Of a stretch of DNA of 64,000 bases, positions 25,805 through 36,051 are shown piece after piece. The notes below the pieces were generated by a model that worked only from the letters and a program-made list of their open reading frames with translations, was not told where the DNA came from and searched no databases. The stretch is from JACKBK01 sp963707275. Its GTDB lineage: Bacteria > Chloroflexota > Anaerolineae > JAAEKA01. The stretch's first letter is position 1. The number at the start of each line of letters is the position of its first letter. Made by a program: the position numbers and the translations under genes. The DNA is taken from NCBI GenBank assembly GCA_963707275.1, contig CAVPPH010000015.1, forward strand, positions 201,904-265,903. The letters run 5' to 3'.

Positions 25805-26661
25805 CTACCAGTCGCGCCGTCGCCGGAACACCGTGCGCACCGCGGTGGCGATCAAGGTCAACGTCAGGGTGATCATCAGCAGCACCAGCGCCGTGCCATA
25901 CTGGACGACCAGCGACATATCCGGCACCTGGGTCGAGATCACGTACAGGTGATAGGGCAGGACCATAGTCTGGTCGAAGATCGACGTCGGCAGCGTTGGG
26001 AAGATAGAACGCCGCCACGGTGAACAGAATCGGGGCTGTCTCGCCGGCCGCGCGGCTCAGCCCCAGAATCATGCCAGTGATGATGCCTGGCATGGCGTGC
26101 GGCAGCACCTGGTTCCAGATCGTCTGCCACTTGCTGGCGCCCAGACTCAAGCTGACGGTGCGGAACTGCTGCGGCACGGAGTTGATGGCCTCCTCGGCGG
26201 TGCTGATCACCACCGGCATGGTCATGATGCCCAATGTCAGCGAGCCGGCCAGGATCGATGTGCCAAAGCCCGCTGCCAGGACGAACGCGCCCAGACCGAA
26301 CAGTCCGTAGACGATGGAGGGGATGCCGGCCAGGTTGACGATGGCCATGCGGATCGTGCGTGTCAGGCGATTGTCGCCGGCGTACTCCGCCAGATAGATG
26401 GCCGTGGCAATCGAGAACGGCATCGACACCAGGGCCGTGCCCATGGTAAGGATCAGCGTCCCCAGAATCGCGGGCATGATGCCGCCTTCCCTCATGCCGT
26501 TGCGCGGCGGCTGGGTCAGAAACTCCCACGAAATCGCGCCGATGCCCTGCCAGATCAGGTAGACGATCACCATGATCACCGGCACGAACACGAGCACTGC
26601 CGTCAGTGTGATCAGACCACGATGCCAGGCGCTGCGACTGCTGGCGGGTCATGCCGGTCAT
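25805..26661 (-). CDS. pstA: Phosphate ABC transporter permease PstA (two frameshifts)
   Basis: The start MTGMTRQQSQRLA is followed, after a surplus base near 26623, by LVFVPVIMVIVYLIWQGIG. The core includes AIYLAEYAGDNRLTRTIRMAI, GIPSIVYGLFGLGAFV and the permease loop GASKWQTIWNQVLPHAMPGIITGMILGLSRAAGETAP. A second surplus base near 25997 hides the last span; in the restored frame it ends in TAVRTVFRRRRDW. The length of about 285 residues is normal. Its start overlaps the pstC stop (ATGA). Confidence 0.92.
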
Positions 26662-27600
26662 ACCTGGCCTCCTGCCTTGGTGCGCGCGCCCGAGACGCCG
26701 ACCAGCCGGGCCGCCAGCCAGTTGACCACGAAGGTGATCAGGAACAGGACCAGACCGATGGCGAAGAGCACGCTGTAGTGCAGGCTGCCCTGGGCGACTT
26801 CGCCCATCTCAGCCGCGATGGTGGCGGTCATGGTGCGCACCGGGTTGAAGAACATGCCCGGACCGAAGGCTGGTATGTTGGCCGCGTTGCCGGTGACCAG
26901 CAGCACGCGCCATGGTCTCGCCGATCACCCGGCCAATGCCCAGCATCACCGCGATAACCAGGCCGGAACGGGCAGCAGGCAGCACGACTCGCCAAATCAC
27001 CTGCCACTGGGTCGCGCCGATCGCCAGCGCGCCGTCGCGGTATTCCTTGGGGACGGCGTAGAGGGCGTCCTCGGAGATGCTGATGATGGTCGGCAGCGCC
27101 ATGTACGCCAGCAACAGCGAGCCGGTAAACGCCGTCAGCCCCGTGGCAGCGCCCATATTCTGGATCAACGGCGCCAGCACGACCCAGCCCAGAAAGCCCA
27201 GCACGATGGACGGGATGCCGGCTAGCACCTCGATCAGCGGCTTGAGGATCTCCCGCAGCCACTGTGGCGCCAGCTCTCCCAGGTAGATCGCAGCCACCAC
27301 TCCCATCGGCACGGCGATGATCACCGCGCCAATGGTCACCAGGAACGTCCCGACCAGTAGCGGCAACAGCCCGTAGATGCCTTCGATCGGATACCAACGG
27401 TTGCCGAAGAGCTGCCGCAGGGGGATGTCGAGAAACGCGTTCAACCCTTCCTTGAGCAGAAAGAGGAAGATCAGCCCGACGATGATGATCGTCGAGACCG
27501 CCGCAAGCATGATAATTGCTTCGATGACAGACTCGCGGACGCGTCGATTGTTGGAGCTCTTTGACGGCGCTTGCGCGGCCCCTACACCTTGGTCTAACAT
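26658..27600 (-). CDS. pstC: Phosphate ABC transporter permease PstC (one frameshift)
   Basis: PstC features include VIEAIIMLAAVSTIIIVGLIFLF, AIYLGELAP, LAGIPSIVLGFLGWVVLAP and GATQWQVIWRVVLPAARSGLVIAVMLGIGRVIGETMA. The frame changes just after GETMA (about 26908), where one extra base separates it from LLVTGNAANIPAFG and the final span. Repaired, it is about 313 residues. It follows pstS by six bases and overlaps pstA. Confidence 0.93.
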
Positions 27601-27606
27601 GAGCCT

Positions 27607-28509
27607 TTACTCCTCCGTCAGCGGCACGAAGCCCAGATCAGCCACGATCTGCTGGCCGGCTGGGCCTTTGATCCAGGCGATGTAATCGGCGATCGCGCCG
27701 GTTGGCTCGCCGGCTGTGTACATGTACAGCCCGCGTGCGATCGGGTAGGAGCCGTCGGCGCCGGACGCTACGCTGGGCATGACGTAGGGCGAGTCGGCGT
27801 CCTTGGCGACTTCCAACATCTTCTCGTGTTCGCTGACATAGCCCAGCCCGTCGTAGCCGATGGCCAGTGGGTTGCGCTGGATCTCGCTGGTGATCCCCAC
27901 CGACGATGGCATCAGCAGCGTCTGCGGCGCGAAGATGTCTTTGTTGTCGCCGTCACCCTTGCGCACGACCTCCTCCAGGAAGTAGACGTGGGTGCCGGAG
28001 TTGGTCTCGCGCGAGACCAGCACGATGTCCTCGTCGTTGCCGCCCACATCCTTCCAGTTGGTGATGCGCCCGCTGAAAATGTCGGCCAGTTGGTCAATGG
28101 TCAGGCGGTCCACCGGGTTCGCCGGGTTGACGATGACCGCCAGCGCGTCGATCGCGATCAGATGCTCAACAGGATCGAAGCCGTTGGCGCGGGCTTCCTC
28201 TTTCTCGCTTTCCTTCATCTCGCGCGAGGCATTGGCGATGTCCACCGTGCCGTTGATCAGCGATGCGATGCCGGTGCCCGAACCGCCGCCGGTCACCGCA
28301 ATTGAGACGTCGGGTTGTACCTCGCGATACGCTTCTGCCCAGGCCAGCGCCAGATTGACGATGGTGTCGGAGCCTTTGTTCTGGATGGCGCGTCCAGTGC
28401 CGGCGTTGACCTCAGAGCCGGCCTGCTCGGCGCGCGAGCAGGCGGAGTTTGCAATCAGGGTGACTATCAGCAGCACCAGGGGAACGGCTTTGCGAAGGGT
28501 ACGGGGCAT
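27607..28509 (-). CDS. pstS: Phosphate-binding lipoprotein PstS
   Basis: This 300-residue substrate-binding protein has a lipoprotein signal (KAVPLVLLIVTLIANSAC). Phosphate-binding family features follow: NKGSDTIVNLALAW, TGGGSGTGIASLINGTVDIANASREM, IFSGRITNWKDVGG and RETNSGTHVYF. It captures phosphate outside the membrane for PstCAB. The start is set at the Met before the signal, with GGAG eight bases upstream. It is first in the pst operon. Confidence 0.94.
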   Translation of the reverse strand: MPRTLRKAVPLVLLIVTLIANSACSRAEQAGSEVNAGTGRAIQNKGSDTIVNLALAWAEAYREVQPDVSIAVTGGGSGTGIASLINGTVDIANASREMKESEKEEARANGFDPVEHLIAIDALAVIVNPANPVDRLTIDQLADIFSGRITNWKDVGGNDEDIVLVSRETNSGTHVYFLEEVVRKGDGDNKDIFAPQTLLMPSSVGITSEIQRNPLAIGYDGLGYVSEHEKMLEVAKDADSPYVMPSVASGADGSYPIARGLYMYTAGEPTGAIADYIAWIKGPAGQQIVADLGFVPLTEE

Positions 28510-28543
28510 GGAGGTCACTCCATTGTGATCGAGAAGTGCAGCG

Positions 28544-28560
28544 GTTAACAAATCGTTAAT
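28544..28560 (-). promoter_or_regulatory. Candidate Pho box upstream of pstS
   Basis: On the minus strand TTAAC repeats with an 11-base period (ATTAACGATTTGTTAAC), the spacing used by PhoB/PhoP response regulators. It lies about 35 bases before the pstS start. Confidence 0.45.
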
Positions 28561-28712
28561 AGATTGTAGCCCATGGCACAAGATTTGCCAAGCGGGAAGG
28601 GCGAGTGCTGTTTGCTCAACGCCGGGAAGAGAACTATACTTTGGGGGTGAAACGTGTTGCGCATTGCGTAATCTCGACTACCTGGACTTTATCACCCTGT
28701 CATCCCTTCATT

Positions 28713-29612
28713 ATGCCACCCACACCACTCCTCGCCCGCAAGACCCGGTTCGCCTGGGGCAACCAGACCTACGTCATGGGCATCATCAACGCGACGCCGG
28801 ACAGTTTCTCCGGCGACGGGCTGGCAGACGGCGGCGATGGCGCGTGGATCGAGGCCGCGGTTGCGCAGGGACGGCGCTTTGTCGCCGAGGGCGCGCACAT
28901 CCTGGACGTCGGCGGCGAGAGCACCCGTCCTGGCTCGCAGCCCGTGGACGCCGACGAGGAACTGCGACGCGTCGCGCCGGTCATCCGAGGCCTCGCTGAT
29001 ACGGTGAGCGTACCGATCTCCATCGACACCGCCAAGGCGTCGGTAGCCGAAGCGGCGCTGGCCGCCGGCGCCAGTATCGTCAACGATGTGTGGGGCTTTC
29101 GCCTGGAGCCGCGCATCGCTGAGGTGACGGCGCGGGCCGGCGCCTGGGCAGTGCTGATGCACAACCGCAGCAAGCGCGAGCAGGTCAGCATCGATCCGGC
29201 GCTGGGCGGGCGCTACGTCGGCACGGACTACGGCGACCTGATCGCCGATATCGCGGCCGAGTTGCAGGTCAGCATCGATCTGGCGCGGCATGCCGGTGTA
29301 CCCGACGAGCGCATCGTCATCGACCCTGGCATCGGCTTTGGCAAGACGGTGGCGCAAAACCTGGAACTGCTGAACCGGCTGGGCGAGCTGCGCAGCCTGG
29401 GCTACCCCATCCTGGCCGGCCCCAGCCGCAAGTCGTTCATCGGCTACACCCTGGACCTGCCGCCCGACCAGCGCGTCGAGGGCACCGCCGCCGCTGTCGC
29501 CATCGCCATCGCCCGCGGCGCCGACATCGTGCGCATCCACGACGTGCTGACCATGGCGCGGGTGGCGCGGATGACGGATGCGATTGTGCGAGGTGTGAGG
29601 CGTGAAACGTGA
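28713..29612 (+). CDS. folP: Dihydropteroate synthase
   Basis: This 299-residue protein shows the DHPS order: MGIINATPDSFSGDG, AHILDVGGESTRPGS, PISIDTAKA, ASIVNDVWGF, LMHNR, IVIDPGIGFGKT, PILAGPSRKSFIG and ADIVRIHDV. These cover the pterin and p-aminobenzoate sites. The enzyme joins pABA to dihydropterin pyrophosphate in folate synthesis in the cytoplasm. I chose the Met at the family-like N-terminus; the longer upstream frame is not conserved. No strong ribosome site precedes it. An SDR gene follows. Confidence 0.95.
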   Translation: MPPTPLLARKTRFAWGNQTYVMGIINATPDSFSGDGLADGGDGAWIEAAVAQGRRFVAEGAHILDVGGESTRPGSQPVDADEELRRVAPVIRGLADTVSVPISIDTAKASVAEAALAAGASIVNDVWGFRLEPRIAEVTARAGAWAVLMHNRSKREQVSIDPALGGRYVGTDYGDLIADIAAELQVSIDLARHAGVPDERIVIDPGIGFGKTVAQNLELLNRLGELRSLGYPILAGPSRKSFIGYTLDLPPDQRVEGTAAAVAIAIARGADIVRIHDVLTMARVARMTDAIVRGVRRET

Positions 29613-29686
29613 TTCGTAATGCGTGAGCCGAGCCGCTTCTGAATTACGCAGTCCGCATTACGATTCCCGTAACAGTTGGCAGACCT
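29613..29686. repeat. Short inverted repeat of CGTAATGCG type
   Basis: ATTCGTAATGCGT and TTACGCAGTCCGCATTACGA form an imperfect hairpin in the gap between folP and the SDR gene. A related word (GCGCATTGCGTAATC) lies before folP. No gene is seen. Confidence 0.4.
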
Positions 29687-30460
29687 ATGAGCGAAACCAC
29701 CACCTCCCAACAGCTCAGTGGCAAGATTGCCGTCGTCACCGGCAGCACCAGCGGCATCGGGCGCGCGCTGGCGCTGGCGTTTGCGCGCGCCGGCGCGGAT
29801 GTAGTGGTGCATGGCCGGCGCGCCGAGGCCGCTGAGCAGATCGCCGCGCAGATACGGGAGCTGGGCCGCCGGGCCGCGGTGGTGCTGGCGGACGTCGCTC
29901 GGCCCGCTGAGGTCGAGCGGCTGGTGAACGAGGCGTGGCAGGCGTTTGGGCGAGTCGATGTATGGGTGAACAACGCCGGCGCAGACATCCTGACCGGCGG
30001 CGCGTTGCAGCAGCCCTTTGCGGCGCGCTTGCAGGTGCTGTTGGACGTGGACGTGCGCGGCGCGCTGCTCTGTTCGCACCTGGCTGGCGAACGCATGAAG
30101 GCGCAGGGCAGCGGGCAGATCATCAACGTCGGCTGGGATCAGGCGCTGACCGGCGGCGTCAGCACCGAAAGCGGCCAGCTCTTCGCCGCCAGCAAGGCTG
30201 CGGTCATCGGCTTCAGCAAGGCACTGGCGCGCGGTCTCGCCCCCGAAGTGCGCGTCAACGTGGTTTCGCCCGGCTGGATCGAGACCGAATGGGGCGAGAC
30301 GGTGAACCGGGAGCTGTATGAGCGCGTTCGCCGCCAAACCCCGCTGGCGCGCTGGGGGACGCCAGACGATGTGGCGGCCGCGGCTGTTTTCCTGGCCTCG
30401 GACGCGGCCGCCTTTTTGACCGGCCAGGTGATCAATGTCAACGGTGGGGTGGTGATGTGA
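29687..30460 (+). CDS. SDR-family protein lacking the catalytic Ser and Tyr
   Basis: The 257-residue classical-SDR fold has TGSTSGIG (cofactor), VNNAGAD and a C-terminal GQVINVNGG. The usual Ser position reads INVGWDQALTGG. The YxxxK motif reads FAASK, so Tyr is Phe while Lys is kept. It therefore may not work as an ordinary dehydrogenase; it could use another mechanism or only bind pterin or nucleotide. Adjacency to folP suggests a folate/pterin link (inference). Its stop overlaps the GTG start of the next gene. Confidence 0.82.
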   Translation: MSETTTSQQLSGKIAVVTGSTSGIGRALALAFARAGADVVVHGRRAEAAEQIAAQIRELGRRAAVVLADVARPAEVERLVNEAWQAFGRVDVWVNNAGADILTGGALQQPFAARLQVLLDVDVRGALLCSHLAGERMKAQGSGQIINVGWDQALTGGVSTESGQLFAASKAAVIGFSKALARGLAPEVRVNVVSPGWIETEWGETVNRELYERVRRQTPLARWGTPDDVAAAAVFLASDAAAFLTGQVINVNGGVVM

Positions 30461-30741
30461 TAACGACGGCCAGTGAATTCCTTCCACCTTCGTTGATCCT
30501 GTCCACCGTGCTGGCAGTGCTGCTGGCGACGCTCTGGTACGCCTGGCGCGGCGGCGGGCTGCGCGCCTGGGTGGTCGACGTGCTGGCTGCGCTGCTGGGC
30601 TTCGGCGCGGGCCAGTTGGTCGGCTGGTGGCTGAGTTTGCCGCTGCCGTCGATCGGGCAGGTGCGTGTGATCGAAGGCGCGTTGTTTGCGCTGCTGGCCC
30701 TCTGGCTTGTGTCGCGCTCGACCATCGAGGCGAAGACGTAA
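30457..30741 (+). CDS. Small membrane protein coupled to the SDR gene
   Basis: The protein has 94 residues with three hydrophobic spans (LILSTVLAVLLATLWYAW, VDVLAALLGFGAGQLVGWWL and VIEGALFALLALWLVS). It starts at a GTG that overlaps the SDR stop by four bases (GTGA). It has no recognisable family motif. Coupled translation with the SDR suggests a shared role. Confidence 0.6.
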   Translation: MITTASEFLPPSLILSTVLAVLLATLWYAWRGGGLRAWVVDVLAALLGFGAGQLVGWWLSLPLPSIGQVRVIEGALFALLALWLVSRSTIEAKT

Positions 30742-30863
30742 TCCGGTTCCTCGTGTACCCTCCTCGGCTTACTGATCTATCTGTTCAGCCCTGGTGTACG
30801 GCGCTCGTTCGGAAGGTGATCGACAGGCGGGCATCAACTGTACACCTCCTCAAGAGTCGTTGC

Positions 30864-33800
30864 TCACCAGCCCGGCAGCCAGCCGGGCGAGTAGTCGAAG
30901 TTGACCTCGTTGTTGGTTAGCAGCGCCAGCCCGCTGCCGTCTGCTTCGATGCGCATGATCTCGCTGTAACCGCTGTCGGGTCGATAGCCGCTGAAGACGA
31001 CCGTGTCGCCGACGAAGCCCCAGGCCGGCGCGTTGGGACGCAGCGACTGCGGCGCCAATAGCTGCACGTCGCTGCCGTCGCTGTGTACGGTGTAGAGCGC
31101 CTGGCCGGCCGGGCGCGTGCCGAAGAATGCCAGCCGGTTGGCCAGCGGTGACCAGCTCGGCTCGCTATCGCCGTTGACGTTGCTGGTCAACTGCTGCACG
31201 TCGCTGCCATCGGCAGCTATTGTGAATAACTCTCCGTTGGCTGCGTAGCGGGTGGAGACAAACGCGATACGTCCGTTGATCTTCGACCAGTCAGGCAGGT
31301 AATCATTCCAGGTGTTGTCGGTCAGACGTGTCACTGCGCGGGTGGCGAGGTCAAGAACATAGATCTCCCAGTCGCCGTCGCGGCTGGAGGCGAAGGCCAG
31401 CTTGCTGCTGTCGGCCGACCAGGTCGGTTGCACGTTGTCGCTGAGCCCGTCGGTTAACATGTGCGCGTTGCGGCCATCGCGGCTCATCAGCCAGAGTTGA
31501 TTTGGGCCGAGGGTTTCATGGCGCTCGTAGGCGATCCAGCGGCCGTCCGGCGAACCGACGGCTCTGGTTTCCCAAACGTCTGCGGTGAACGTGAGGCGTT
31601 GGACGTTGCGGCCGTCGGGCAGCATGCGGTAGATCTCACCGTTGCCGTCGCGGTCGCTGGAGAAAAGGACGCGCGCCGGCCCCTGATCCTGGATCACCGT
31701 CAGGGCGTCGCTGTCGGCGCTGGTCACGAAAACCTTGCTCAGCAGTGGCTCGAAGGCGATGCCCTCGGTCGCGCCGGGCGGCACGGGGATGCTGGTCACC
31801 GGTGACCAGTCGTAAGTGTCGTAGACCTTCACCTCGTCGCCGCAGGCCACGAACAGATGTCCGCTTTCCGGGTTGACCAGCAGCACGTATGGTTCCTTGC
31901 CGATGGGGATGGTTCCCACCACCGCGTCGAGGGCGACGTCGATCACCGTCACCGTGTGTGCCGGGCCGCGGTTGGCAACATAGAGCCGCCGGCTGGCAGC
32001 GTCGTATGTGATGCCGTAGGGCGCGGCGATGCCGTCCCAGTGGCCGAGCACGCTGGTGCCGCGCAGATGAAACACCTGGTTGGATCCGTGGGCGGCCAGA
32101 AAAACCTCATTGCTGCCGGGCTCGCCTGCTGCCAGCAGCGAAGGCTCGTCGCCGACGCCGGTCAGTGTGGTCACGACTGCCAATGACGCCGTGTCAAAGA
32201 CCGTCACGCTGTCACCGTCGAAGTTGGCGATGTAGCCGAAGCCGTCCTGAACGACCACTCCGTCAGGCATCGAACCGGCGGGGATGGACGCCACGACGAC
32301 CCCGGCCAGTGGATCGATGACGCTGGCGTTGTTGGTCTGGCGGTTGGCGACCACAACACGACCGCTGGAAGGAATCACCGCTACACCGTTGGGGCCGCTT
32401 GCACCTGGTCCGAGGTCGATCTGCGCCTGCAGGCTGAGATATTCGTTGACCACGCCCAGGGTGTGGCCGCTGTGGTCGACGCCGTGGAAGGCGATGTAGG
32501 CGCGGTTGCCGGTGGCGTTCACTGCAACTCCGTGCGGGCGGCTGCCGGCCGGCAGGTTGAGTTGACCCGCCCAGTAGGGCGTCGGCACGAAGCCGGGGCT
32601 CGCGGTCGGAATTGCGGAGGGCATGGCTGTTGGTGTCGGCGTGGCAGTTGGCGTGCCGGTGCTGGTCGGTGAGGGGGTGGGCGTCGCGGTCGGCGGCGAG
32701 CTGCGATGCACGATCATCGGCAGGTACAGCCGCGTCGCGCTTTGTTCAGCTTGCAGACAAACCTGGAGAGACGCTTGGTCAATGAACATCCCGCTGCGTC
32801 CACCGATGCCGTTGTTGAAGGTTCCAAAGTGCAGCCGGATGCTGCGTCCGGCGTAGGCGCTGAGATCTATGGTTGTTTCAGTCCACGACTGGCTGTTGTC
32901 GCGCCAGGTCTGCAGGACGTCGTAGCTTCCGTTGTCGTTCAGCGCCAGCAGGTACTGGTAGTCGGCAACCTCAGGAGCGGCATTCATCAGGTCGGCTGCT
33001 TCGACCCGATCCTTGCCGACCGCTGCTGCATCGCCCAGGATCGGATAACGCCAGAAGGTCAGCACGGCCGAGCCGGCATCGATCGGGATCGTGACGCGCT
33101 GGCGGACGCTGGAGTAGCTGTAAACGTTGGGACCGTCGCCGTCGGTACCGGTGCGCATGGAAACCATGCCGTCGTGGTGGTAGTCGTCCGCGTAGCCTGC
33201 AGTCAGCATCGTCTCAGGGATGTCCCACGCCAGCGCGACATCCTGGTAACCAGACTTGGATGGATCGGTCTCGATGCTGCCGTCGGCCAGCAGCTCGTAG
33301 CATGAGCCGGAATAGCTGTAGGCAACTCCATCGCCGAGGGCCAGCAGGGTCGGCCAGGGGCCGGCAACTGTCACCTGCCGCGGCACGGCGTTGCCCGGCA
33401 GCTGCGCCTGCGGCGCCCAGTTGACGCCGCCATCGAACGAAGCATAGACCCGAGGAGGGAATTCCTCGCCGAAGAACGACGGATCGAGCGCGAGAATCTG
33501 CGCCTCCCCATCCGGCGTCGCTCCCAGCTCGTGGTACGACGTGGCGTAATAGCCGGGCAGGCCTGCGCCGGTGACGTCCCACGTGTTGCCGTCGTCTGCA
33601 GAGCGGGCAACGCCGCTCTCCGGTTCGACGCCCGACGCCTCGATCTCGCGGTAGCTGACCCAGAGGGTGTGATCGGCGGCGAAGTCTGGCGACAGGGCGA
33701 TGCCGTAGTTCGGGCCGGGCGCAGGCACGGTGTGCCAGGACGCGCCGCTGTCGGTCGAGCGGTTGAGGGGGCCGAAGCCCGCCGCAAACAGTGTGTGGTC

Positions 33801-34398
33801 GGCAGGGAAGTCCGGCGACAGCGACAGCCGCAGCACGGGCTGCAGGTCAACGGGATCAGGCAGCGGCTGCCAGGTCAACCCTTGGTTGGTTGAACGCAGA
33901 ACCTGGCCTGGATATGTACTGACAGCCAGAAACGCTGTGCCATCGGTGGCAAAGCCAGGGGACAACGCCAGGTCAACCGCTTCACCGCCATGCCAAACCA
34001 CGTGCCAGGTGATGCCGCCATCGTTCGTGAGGAACAGCGCGTCCCATGGCTGGGCCGACGAGGGACCCAGTACGAAAAGCGTCAGGATCCGCAGGATAAC
34101 CCGGGGACAGCACGATTTTGTGCGCCCGTCTGATGTCGGTTGAGATTGCTGTCCAGCTGTGGCCGCGGTCGAGACTTCGGTACACGCCGGTATCCGTGGC
34201 TGAAAAGACAGTCTGGTCGGTCGCGAACTGCGGCGACGCGGCCAGCGCGGTAACCTGGGAACCGGGCGGCGGCGTCAGCGGCTGCCACGGATCAATGGTT
34301 GGCGCGGCGGCCGGCAGCGCACCGGCCCACGCGGCCGACGCGAAAAGCGCCGCGGTCAGGAACAGACAGATAACCAGCAGAATTCTTTCGGTTTTCAT
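30864..34398 (-). CDS. Large secreted multi-propeller protein (Asp-box, YVTN and TolB-like repeats; one frameshift)
   Basis: The start is at MKTERILLVICLFLTAALFASA, with AGGAG upstream. N-terminal Asp-box repeats follow (SLDRGHSW, STNQGLTW, SADDGNTW, with FATDQTVF linkers). A surplus base near 34085 shifts the frame, which continues LFVLGPSSAQPWDALF. Next come a jelly-roll-like domain (about RVTIPIDAGSAVLTFWRYP to FIDQASLQVCLQ) and a Pro/Thr stalk (TPTPSPTSTGTPTATPTPT). YVTN-type repeats (RPHGVAVNATGNRAYIAF) and TolB-like PD40 repeats (LFSSDRDGNGEIYRM, LAFASSRDGDWEIYVLD) complete it. It is about 1,175 residues and extracellular; no enzyme motif was seen. Confidence 0.8.
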
Positions 34399-34628
34399 CG
34401 CCCTGAATCTCCTTTGCATCGTTGCAACTGGCTTGGGCGGCCCCAATGCACGCAAAACCTGCGCGCGACACACACTCTGAAGAATCATGACGCTCCGCGT
34501 CGTAAAAGGACGCGCAGCGATGGTCGGCTGCGAACTGCTTGCGCACACTACCGCGTTAGGCGGTTTTGCGGTACAATCGAACGCAAATGTTCCAGCGAAG
34601 TTTGTAACTGTCTCCAGAGGATGATCCA

Positions 34629-36047
34629 TTGCCATCGACCATCTGGTGGATCCGCCGAGATCTACGAATGACCGACAACCAGGCGCTGGCCGCCGCGCTG
34701 GCAGCGAGCGACCGGGTCGTTCCCACATTCGTTATCGACCCGCGATTGCTGGAGTCTCAGGTCGTCGGCGCAAAGCGGCTGGCGTTTCTGTTCGCCGGAC
34801 TGCGCAGCCTGGACGCAGACCTGCAGGCGCGCGGCAGCCGGCTGATCGTGCGCCGCGGCGATCCCGTGGAGGAACTGCGCAAACTGGCGGATGAGAGCGG
34901 GGCAACCGGCGTCTTCGCTGAAGAGGATGTCACGCCTTTTGCACGGCAAAGGGACCGGGCCGTGGCAGAGCAGCTACCGCTACACCTGACCGGCGGACTG
35001 ACCGTGCATCCACCCGACGCGGTACTCAAGGACGACGGCTCGCCCTATACGGTGTTTACCCCGTTCAGCAAGCGCTGGCGGGCGTTGCCGCTGCCGCGCT
35101 CCGGAGATATCCTGCCTGCGCCGGACCGTATCGAAACGCCGGCCGATCTGGGCAATCTGCCAATTCCCTCCCAGCCCGCCCTTTCAGTTGAGGTTCCTTT
35201 CGTCGCCGGTGAAGCGGAAGCGCAGCGCCGCCTTTCGGCATTCACGCAGGGCGAGCGGCCGCCCATCGAACGCTACCGCGATGACCGCAACCGGCCCGAT
35301 CTGGACGGAACGTCCCAGTTGTCGCCCTACCTGCGCTTCGGGATGATCTCGGCGCGGCAGGCTGTGGTGGCAGGACTGGCAGCCCGTGCTGCGGCCGGCA
35401 GTGCGGACGTCATCGGCGGCGCGGATACCTGGATCAGCGAGCTGATCTGGCGCGAGTTTTACCTGGCGATCTTGCACCACTTCCCGTTCGTGCGCCGCGG
35501 CAGCTTCCAGCGCCAATACGACGCGATCGCCTGGGAGAACGACCAGGCGTCTTTTGCTGCCTGGTGCGAGGGGCGCACCGGCTACCCGGTCGTCGATGCC
35601 GCGATGCGCCAGTTGCGCGCCAGCGGCTGGATGCACAACCGCAGCCGCATGATCGTGGCGTCCTTCCTGGTCAAGGATCTGCTGATCGACTGGCGCTGGG
35701 GCGAGCGCTGGTTCATGCAGCACCTGGTGGACGGCGACCCGGCGGCCAACAACGGCGGCTGGCAGTGGACCGCCGGCGTCGGCACAGATGCCGCCCCCTA
35801 TTTTCGAGTGTTCAATCCGGTGTTACAGGGCAGGAAATTCGATCCGCAGGGCGACTACGTGCGCCGCTGGCTGCCGGAGCTGAAGAACGTGCCCGACAAG
35901 TTTATCCACGAACCGTGGACCATGTCGCTCAGCCAGCAGCAGCGGGCCGGCTGCATGATCGACAGCGACTACCCGGCCCCGATTGTGGACCACAAAGCCG
36001 CCCGCGAGCGGGTGCTGGCGACATACAGCGCGGCAAAAAAGGAGTAA
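34629..36047 (+). CDS. phr: Deoxyribodipyrimidine photolyase
   Basis: This 472-residue protein has the N-terminal antenna-domain start IWWIRRDLRMTDNQAL, then the FAD domain. The latter has LSPYLRFGMISAR, ELIWREFYLAIL, GRTGYPVVDAAMRQL, GWMHNRSRMIVASFLVKDLLI, NNGGWQWTAGVGTDAAPYFR and FNP. These are class I CPD photolyase hallmarks; it repairs pyrimidine dimers with light. The start is a TTG eight bases after GAGG, which keeps the conserved RRD region near the N-terminus. A TspO-like gene follows by four bases. Confidence 0.94.
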   Translation: MPSTIWWIRRDLRMTDNQALAAALAASDRVVPTFVIDPRLLESQVVGAKRLAFLFAGLRSLDADLQARGSRLIVRRGDPVEELRKLADESGATGVFAEEDVTPFARQRDRAVAEQLPLHLTGGLTVHPPDAVLKDDGSPYTVFTPFSKRWRALPLPRSGDILPAPDRIETPADLGNLPIPSQPALSVEVPFVAGEAEAQRRLSAFTQGERPPIERYRDDRNRPDLDGTSQLSPYLRFGMISARQAVVAGLAARAAAGSADVIGGADTWISELIWREFYLAILHHFPFVRRGSFQRQYDAIAWENDQASFAAWCEGRTGYPVVDAAMRQLRASGWMHNRSRMIVASFLVKDLLIDWRWGERWFMQHLVDGDPAANNGGWQWTAGVGTDAAPYFRVFNPVLQGRKFDPQGDYVRRWLPELKNVPDKFIHEPWTMSLSQQQRAGCMIDSDYPAPIVDHKAARERVLATYSAAKKE

Positions 36048-36051
36048 TACA

